A stretch of 5,728 nucleotides of DNA from Actinomycetes bacterium (GTDB taxonomy: Bacteria > Actinomycetota > Actinomycetes > Mycobacteriales > Micromonosporaceae). The stretch covers positions 1 to 5,728 of the forward strand of contig JAEZGP010000010.1 in the NCBI GenBank assembly GCA_023437285.1, given 5' to 3'. Within the stretch, counting starts at the first letter, position 1. The number at the start of each line of letters is the position of its first letter. The notes under the pieces are model-generated. The model was not told the origin of the DNA and ran no database searches. It saw only the letters and a list, made by a program, of their open reading frames with translations. The translations under genes and the position numbers were made by a program. This document shows positions 1-5,728 of this stretch, one piece after another.

Positions 1-342
1 CACCAGCGCGGCGTTGGCGCGACCGCCCGCCGGCGGCAGCAGGCGCGGCTCGGCGCTGGTGGAGTCCTTGGCGGTCGCGGGATCCACCCAGCCGTCCAGC
101 TCCGCCGGGAGCGACGGGGGTGCCTCGGCGCGCACCCGCGGCACGGCGAACAGCGCCTCGCCCGCACCCGCGTTCCGGTCGAGGATCACCTCGGCGGGCA
201 GGTCGGCAAGCCACAGCACCGTCTCGTACTCGCTCACGTCGAGCACCCTGCGGCGGCGCGCCTGCGCCACATCGCGCAGGAACTCGACAAGGTTGCTCGT
301 GGTGGCGACCAGCTCGCGGTCGCGTGATCGGGTCGACGGCAC
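1..342 (-). CDS. N-terminal fragment of an unidentified protein, possibly a large AAA/SF1 helicase-like protein
   Basis: The reading frame is open from a GTG at 342-340 to the left edge, giving 114 residues with no stop; the rest of the gene lies outside the window. The start is chosen because a good ribosome binding site (AGGGAGGA, about 5 nt upstream) precedes this GTG. The N-terminus (about residues 1-35) is charged and helical, with a run of arginines, and is followed by a 'VSEYETVLWLADLP' segment at about 39-52 and then an acidic, proline-rich stretch. From memory, a short helical region followed by a 'Y..vlWL.dlP' motif resembles the start of very large actinobacterial AAA/superfamily 1 helicase-type proteins. 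No Walker motif or other catalytic motif falls inside the visible part, so this family call is an inference. It is transcribed in the same direction as hipA, 188 bp downstream of it, with a candidate terminator between them, so it is probably a separate unit. Confidence 0.6.
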   Translation of the reverse strand, partial: MPSTRSRDRELVATTSNLVEFLRDVAQARRRRVLDVSEYETVLWLADLPAEVILDRNAGAGEALFAVPRVRAEAPPSLPAELDGWVDPATAKDSTSAEPRLLPPAGGRANAALV

Positions 343-448
343 GGGGTCCTCCCTCGGCGGCGGCGCGGACTCCCGCCCGCTCCGACGGTAACGCGCCCGA
401 GCGACATCCGGCTCGTCGAAAGGCCCGTACCACGCCAAGCTATGAGCC

Positions 449-471
449 GTGGCGGTACGTGGTACCACCAC
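449..471 (-). terminator. Candidate hairpin terminator after the DUF262-hipA operon
   Basis: Arms 449-458 (gtggcggtac) and 462-471 (gtaccaccac) flank a 3-nt loop. Read on the plus strand there is one C/A mismatch. In minus-strand RNA the same position becomes a G-U wobble, so the stem is an uninterrupted 10 bp. It lies 59 bp after the hipA stop and 107 bp ahead of the next start. There is no U-tract after the stem; U-less hairpin terminators are reported in actinobacteria. The inner core GGTAC-GTG-GTACC is a perfect dyad and could instead be an operator for the left-hand gene. Confidence 0.4.
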
Positions 472-530
472 AGTCCAGCGCCACCAGGGGTTACGCAGCG
501 TATGGGGTCTGTCGGCTGAGGACGCCTGGA

Positions 531-1718
531 CTATTCGATGCGGGTCAGCGGAAGATCTTCTAAACGCTTCGTATAGTGCTCGGCAAGCGCCGGGAAACGT
601 GCCTCAGCCTCGGCGCGAAGGTCACGCCACGCCTCCCGGAGCCTCGCAACGGTCTCTCTGACGGTAAGCGTGGCCGCCTCCGGATCGGCCTGTGCGACAT
701 CAGCGACGCTCGCGAAATCACTGACCTCCACGAGCCACGGTTCCTTCTTCCCGGCGAGTGACAGAGCAAGTGGCGCGCGACGATAAGGGCTGTAGACGCT
801 GAGGGAGTGAAAGTCGTACACCGGAGCGAGGCTGGGCGTACGCCGGTCGGAATACCGTAGCGCCCAGTTCTTGAGATGAGCATCGGTGTTGCCAACGATG
901 ATCATCGCGGCCAACCGGGCAACGTAGTCGGTGAATCCACCAGCGCCAAGTAGACCCCGAACAAATCGACCGAGCGAGTCATACGTCGCGCCCGACTCGC
1001 TGTACTACATCGCCGGCGCGACCTCGGCTACCTGAGCGAAGTCCTCAACGTGCACACGGCCGCCGGCCTCGCGATCGAACCTCTTGACGGCATAGACGAG
1101 TTCCGAGGGGTCGACAAGTCCCTCCGGCAACCCGCCGACGTCCTTGGCGGCCAGCAGTTGGGTATCCGGCACGAGAAACCCCGCTGCGGCGAGCCAGCGC
1201 ATAGTCAGGTACTCGTTGAGCGGCAGTTCGCGAACAGAGCGGTCCGGCAGCTTGACGATCCACCATCCGCCCTGCCCACTCACGGGCAGCGTCAACCGGG
1301 CTCCTGGAACGCTGAACTTCAGCTGGACCCCGGCGAGCGAATGCCGCAAGGGATGGTCCGGCACAGCGTCCGAGGGTACGACGTCATCGTCTGGTTCACG
1401 CCCGCCCTGTACCACCACGGCACCAGGAAGATCTGCGCCAAGGCGTTGTAGCAACGTGAAGTCTCCGATGCGGCCCCCACCCAGGTCGCGCACGACGTAC
1501 TGACGCATGGCTCCCTCAGGCAAGAGGTTGGCGAACCACGCGGGTAACCCCACCCGCTCAGAGCGGCGCGCACCCGGATCATCTTCAAACGCCTGACCGA
1601 ACACATCATGGCCACCGGTCAACTGCTGCTCATACGTAAAGGTCGATCCACCTTGAACGTAACGCAACCAACCGATGTGCTGACCATGGAGTGTGACTTC
1701 CGCGTCGATCGGCGGCAT
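531..1718 (-). pseudogene. hipA: HipA-family serine/threonine kinase toxin gene with an in-frame amber codon
   Basis: HipA proteins are serine kinases that, in studied cases, phosphorylate aminoacyl-tRNA synthetases and induce growth arrest; HipB normally neutralises them. The frame spans 395 sense-plus-amber codons before the terminal TAG at 531-533, a little short of E. coli HipA (440 aa). Residues 1-100 are the HipA N-terminal domain ('VTLHGQHIGWLRY', then 'GLPAWFANLLPEG'). The P-loop-like segment 'SLAGVQLKFS' is at 127-136; S127 aligns with the autophosphorylated S150 of E. coli. 'WWIVKLPD' (152-159) carries the ATP-binding lysine K156, and 'VKRFDRE' is at 211-217. The catalytic loop 'GNTDAHLKNW' (276-285, D279 and N284) and metal-binding 'APVYDF' (298-303, D302) follow the interruption. 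Codon 238 is TAG (1007-1005), where the family has a Lys before Tyr. The truncated 237-residue product would lack the catalytic loop, so the gene is probably inactive unless the codon is suppressed or is a sequencing error. The ATG directly follows the upstream DUF262 stop with no clear ribosome binding site, which suggests translational coupling. No hipB is visible. Confidence 0.88.
1005..1007 (-). other. In-frame amber (TAG) codon inside hipA
   Basis: Homology continues in the same frame on both sides: 'DFAQVAEVAPAM' before, and 'YSESGATYDSLGRFV' then the catalytic loop after. There is no insertion or deletion. E. coli HipA, from memory, reads 'PPSVKYESDGG' here, so a Lys codon AAG changed to TAG by one transversion is the simplest explanation. 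The nearest possible restart codons after it (TTG at 914, ATG at 905) have no clear ribosome binding site, and a product from them would lack the N-lobe. Confidence 0.85.
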
Positions 1719-3317
1719 CTACGCGGCCGCCCGGATCAGATCGGCCATGGCAGCGCCGTCCCGGGCATTCCACTCGGCCATCCGACCGACATGCCTGCGG
1801 ACGACCTCCCGGACCGCTTCGGCGCGGCGCTCAAGAAACGCCACGTCGTGCCCGCCGGCCAGGAGGCGTCGGCCCTCATCGTCGACGAGATGACTTTGGG
1901 CGACGTCCTCGGGCGCAGCCAGCATGGCAGCACGAACGCTGCGGCGACCGGGTAGCACTGTGGTAAACAGGCGATTGGCAAACGTCTCCGCGCCCCGGAC
2001 CGACTCGGGAACCACCAGGGGCCGCAACGGCGTTGCGTCGCTATCCAGGACCGCTGACGGATCCAACGGTTCAAACCCCGCAAGGTCTCTCGGCGACAGG
2101 GACAACAAGCCGAGCACGTTGAGCTTCGTCATGGCGTGCGAGAAATCGACGCGCTCAATCTCGGCCTGAAAGTCGGGATACTGCGGCACTGCGGCAAGGA
2201 GTTCCTGGGCCGCCGACATGGCGCCCGTAACGGTGGCCCGCGCGATCTGGTCCCGGACCTCAGGAACACTGACGGCGCGCGCTCTGGTCCCCGCGACCGC
2301 CGAACGCCACAGCCATCGACGCATCAGCGTCGCGACACGCCCCTCCGGAACACCGTGCTCGGCGATGAACCGGACCAGCACCGGCAGCACGTCGGAGTAC
2401 GGCAGCAGACGGACATGGGGAATTCCCGCCTCCCCCTGAAGAAAGAGTGCGGCATCGCGGAGTGCGCCTGCCGCGGCGAGGAAAGTGTCTGCCCGGTCCT
2501 CGGCTGAGTCGAACTCATCGCGAAAGTCGTCCCGAAAGACATCCCCGCCACGAAAGGCAAGCAGGCACCGGAGCGCGAGCCGCTCATCGAGAGAACCGAA
2601 GCCGACATCGGCAGTCACCACGGCAAGACCACGCAGATCCATGGGCCGTTCACCCGCCATGCTGGCATGCAGCGACTGGAACACCTCGGTACGGGTCAGC
2701 CGACGGCCGGCCGTATTGACCCGGTTGAAGATTTCGAGCAGCTCACCCTCATCTGTCGACGACACGACGTAGATAGGGATCTGGTACTCGCGGATGGCCG
2801 TAGCCGCGACGTAGGCCCGTTCGATCTGATCCCCTGACAGCGACGCGGCGTTCCCCCGCATCCAGCCTAGAAGCGTTGCGGTATCAAGCAGTTTGCTCAC
2901 GGGCACCCAGGTAGCCGGGGGCACCTGGCGCACGCCGGCCGTGTGGAAGTCTCCCGTTTCCAGGTCGAGGTGAACCCGGAAGCGGGAATCGACCGTCCTG
3001 TCCGCCTCAACGAGAGCGCAGACAATTGCGGTGATCCGCTGTTGACCGTCGACCACCCACAGGGCCGAATCGGTTCGAGGCGCCTCGATGACCAAGGTCC
3101 CGATGCGCACCGTCTGCTCGGGCGCCGGGCGACGCCACAAAAGCAGATTGCCTATCGGATAACCCCGTACGAGGCTGTCGAAAAGCTTGACGATGTCGCC
3201 CGCGTCCCAGCGGAACAGCCGTTGGAACGACGGAATCCGGATAAGCCCGCTGCGGACGTCCCGCACCAGGTCCTCAGGCGTCCGGTACTCCACCCGCGGG
3301 CGGTCAAGCTCGACCAC
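1719..3317 (-). CDS. DUF262 domain protein (GmrS-like, ParB/Srx fold), partner of hipA
   Basis: This 532-residue protein has a DUF262 domain in its N-terminal 200 residues or so. Visible landmarks are 'EYRTPEDLV' (10-18), 'IRIPSFQRLFRWD' (26-38), 'RGYPIGNLLLW' (51-61), the diagnostic 'VVDGQQRITA' (88-97) and 'EIFNRVNTAGRRLT' (195-208). DUF262 occurs in the GmrSD type IV restriction enzymes, where it is linked to NTP use and nuclease action, and in other defence proteins such as SspE. The middle is mostly helical. The C-terminus has 'NRLFTTVLPGRRSVRAAML' (448-466) and a helical 'FLERR..AVREVVRRHVGR' stretch; I see no DUF1524 HNH motif, so it is not a standard GmrSD fusion. The start is a GTG with GGGGG four nt upstream. 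It is the only usual start codon in frame between the pruA stop and the domain, and longer versions would overlap pruA. The stop TAG directly abuts the hipA ATG, so the two are almost certainly co-transcribed. The reaction and target here are not known. Confidence 0.88.
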   Translation of the reverse strand: MVELDRPRVEYRTPEDLVRDVRSGLIRIPSFQRLFRWDAGDIVKLFDSLVRGYPIGNLLLWRRPAPEQTVRIGTLVIEAPRTDSALWVVDGQQRITAIVCALVEADRTVDSRFRVHLDLETGDFHTAGVRQVPPATWVPVSKLLDTATLLGWMRGNAASLSGDQIERAYVAATAIREYQIPIYVVSSTDEGELLEIFNRVNTAGRRLTRTEVFQSLHASMAGERPMDLRGLAVVTADVGFGSLDERLALRCLLAFRGGDVFRDDFRDEFDSAEDRADTFLAAAGALRDAALFLQGEAGIPHVRLLPYSDVLPVLVRFIAEHGVPEGRVATLMRRWLWRSAVAGTRARAVSVPEVRDQIARATVTGAMSAAQELLAAVPQYPDFQAEIERVDFSHAMTKLNVLGLLSLSPRDLAGFEPLDPSAVLDSDATPLRPLVVPESVRGAETFANRLFTTVLPGRRSVRAAMLAAPEDVAQSHLVDDEGRRLLAGGHDVAFLERRAEAVREVVRRHVGRMAEWNARDGAAMADLIRAAA

Positions 3318-3347
3318 GGCACCCCCAGCGTCGAACAGTTGTCCCGA

Positions 3348-3362
3348 GCGTATCGGATACGC
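3348..3362. promoter_or_regulatory. Perfect 15-bp palindrome, candidate operator for the DUF262-hipA operon
   Basis: The plus strand reads gcgtatc-g-gatacgc, with 7-bp arms around a single centre base. It lies in the 82-bp gap between the pruA stop and the DUF262 start, 31 bp upstream of the GTG, where a promoter would be expected. The 1-bp spacer suits a protein-binding dyad better than an RNA hairpin. It does not match the E. coli HipB site TATCC-N8-GGATA. I found no convincing -35/-10 pair around it, so its regulatory role is inferred. Confidence 0.4.
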
Positions 3363-3399
3363 CCTGCTACACCGTCCAGCTTTGAGGTGCCATGCCGGA

Positions 3400-5028
<1,629 letters not shown>

Positions 5029-5050
5029 CGCAGGCTCCTCCGCACGACGT

Positions 5051-5070
5051 CCACGGCGACCCTGCCGTGG
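5051..5070 (-). promoter_or_regulatory. Inverted repeat in the pruA leader
   Basis: Arms ccacggc (5051-5057) and gccgtgg (5064-5070) pair perfectly around a 6-nt loop. The repeat lies 22 bp upstream of the pruA ATG and 8 bp upstream of its ribosome binding site (5036-5042). If the promoter lies further upstream, it would form a GC-rich hairpin in the pruA 5' leader; otherwise it is a possible operator. A weak TATGGG -10-like hexamer (minus strand, 5084-5079) sits just upstream. Confidence 0.35.
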
Positions 5071-5141
5071 CCCCGTCCCCCATACTCGCACGCCCCGTCC
5101 GGGTCATCGCGAGACCGATCAAGCGCGGGTGACGGCCGTCC

Positions 5142-5157
5142 CAGGCCGGTCGGCCTG
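5142..5157. promoter_or_regulatory. 16-bp dyad upstream of the divergent membrane protein gene
   Basis: Arms caggccg and cggcctg pair perfectly around a 2-bp centre. The dyad lies 57 bp upstream of the ATG at 5214 and just ahead of a TACCCT (5164-5169) that resembles an actinobacterial -10 (TAnnnT). It could be an operator overlapping the -35 region. GC-rich dyads arise easily by chance in this base composition, so support is weak. Confidence 0.25.
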
Positions 5158-5213
5158 CCCGCGTACCCTGGGTGGGTCCCGCGCCCCGGCCCGGCCGCGA
5201 CAAGGAGACCGAC

Positions 5214-5728
5214 ATGACCCGACCTGGCCTCGCCTCGACCGACGCCGAGCCCGACACCGACACCGAGCCCGACGCCTCGACCGCCTCGCGGCTGCGCGCG
5301 CCGGGCGGTCTCGTGCTGCTCCTGCTGAGCCTGCTGTGGCTGGCGCGCGAGATGTGGGCGGCGCACGCCTCGATCGCGCGCAACCTCGACGACCCCGTTG
5401 TGGCGATCAGTTCCGTGGCGTTGGCGCTGCCCGGCGTGGTCACGGCGAGCCTGGTCGCCGGCGTGGCGGCGGGCCTGTTCGTGGCCCTGCGCCTCGCCGC
5501 CCGGACCCGCGTGACCGACAGTCCGACGACCGACGGCCCGGTGGCCGACGGCGTACTGAGCACCGGGTCGCAGGCCGCCAAGGACGGCATCGCGGACGGG
5601 GCCGTGGACGACCCGGTCGAGGAGGCCGATGAGCCGCAGCGGTCGCCCTGGCCGGGGGTCGCGGCCCGCGTCGCCCGGCGGGCGGCGATCACCGGCGGCG
5701 CCGGCCTGCTCGTAGGCCTGGTCGCGGC
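5214..5728 (+). CDS. Unrecognised integral membrane protein, N-terminal part
   Basis: The frame is open from an ATG at 5214 to the right edge (171 complete codons, no stop); the gene continues outside the window. AAGGAG lies 6 nt upstream of the ATG. The first 28 residues are acidic and polar, with a small internal repeat ('AEPDTDTEPDA'), and would be cytoplasmic or disordered. Hydrophobic segments follow at about 31-46 ('GLVLLLLSLLWLA') and 62-94, then a polar, acidic linker at about 97-145, then a third hydrophobic segment starting at about 157 ('AAITGGAGLLVGLVA') and cut by the edge. There is no signal-peptidase site. I do not recognise the family. The gene diverges from pruA across a 185-bp region. 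No functional link to proline metabolism can be read from the sequence. Confidence 0.75.
   Translation, partial: MTRPGLASTDAEPDTDTEPDASTASRLRAPGGLVLLLLSLLWLAREMWAAHASIARNLDDPVVAISSVALALPGVVTASLVAGVAAGLFVALRLAARTRVTDSPTTDGPVADGVLSTGSQAAKDGIADGAVDDPVEEADEPQRSPWPGVAARVARRAAITGGAGLLVGLVA
5245..5273 (+). repeat. Short direct repeat inside the membrane protein N-terminus
   Basis: The 11-mer ccgagcccgac occurs at 5245-5255 and again at 5263-5273, a period of 18 bp (6 codons). It encodes the repeated 'EPD' acidic segment. This is probably a low-complexity duplication within a disordered tail. Confidence 0.5.

Noticed and set aside
343..530. Search for a hipB-like gene, tRNA or attachment site in the gap after hipA
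   Set aside because: No helix-turn-helix frame with a start and ribosome binding site, no tRNA cloverleaf and no repeat matching the other cassette edge was found.
14..563. Plus-strand frames of 125 and 147 codons at the left edge
   Set aside because: They are antisense to the minus-strand gene starting at 342, which has a good ribosome binding site and plausible protein composition. These frames are S/R/A-rich shadows.
531..914. A separate small gene for the C-terminal half of HipA
   Set aside because: Its only start is a TTG within a conserved helix and has no clear ribosome binding site. Homology continues in frame upstream to the amber codon, so it is the distal part of one broken gene.
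1409..1418. A second copy of gtaccaccac, matching one arm of the 449-471 hairpin
   Set aside because: It is a single 10-bp match inside hipA coding sequence without the partner arm, most likely chance.

Overview
The window looks like chromosomal DNA from a high-GC actinobacterium. Coding regions use G/C-rich third positions, the genes have GGAGG-type ribosome binding sites, and the proline-catabolism dehydrogenase has the N-terminus ('MDAV..VP.P.NEPV..YAPGSPER') typical of Actinomycetota PruA proteins. Genus cannot be decided from this sequence.

Layout from left to right. (1) Positions 1-342, minus strand: the first 114 codons of a protein that runs off the left edge. It may be the N-terminus of a very large AAA/superfamily 1 helicase-like protein, but this is uncertain. 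(2) 343-530: a non-coding gap holding a strong hairpin (449-471) that pairs fully only in minus-strand RNA, so it may be the terminator of the operon to its right. (3) 531-1718, minus: a HipA-family kinase toxin gene whose reading frame is continuous and well conserved except for one in-frame amber codon at 1005-1007, where other HipA proteins have a lysine. (4) 1719-3317, minus: a DUF262 (GmrS-like, ParB/Srx-fold) protein whose stop codon directly abuts the hipA start codon. (5) 3318-3399: a short gap with a perfect 15-bp palindrome just ahead of the DUF262 gene. (6) 3400-5028, minus: a complete pruA, the L-glutamate gamma-semialdehyde (P5C) dehydrogenase. (7) 5029-5213: a divergent intergenic region with two further dyads. 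(8) 5214 to the right edge, plus: the N-terminal part of an unrecognised membrane protein.

Two parts are ordinary: pruA, which performs the last step of proline to glutamate oxidation, and the divergent membrane protein. The accessory part is the DUF262-hipA pair (about 3 kb) lying between pruA and the left-hand gene. In hand-counted 60-base samples it has lower GC (57-65%) than pruA (68-75%), which fits an acquired cassette. HipA toxins normally sit beside a HipB helix-turn-helix antitoxin. Here no hipB is visible, and the position directly upstream of hipA is taken by a DUF262 protein that could be a partner or an independent effector. The pair may be a poorly described toxin-antitoxin or phage-defence module. 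In this strain the toxin half appears to have been disabled by a point nonsense mutation that separates the two kinase lobes.
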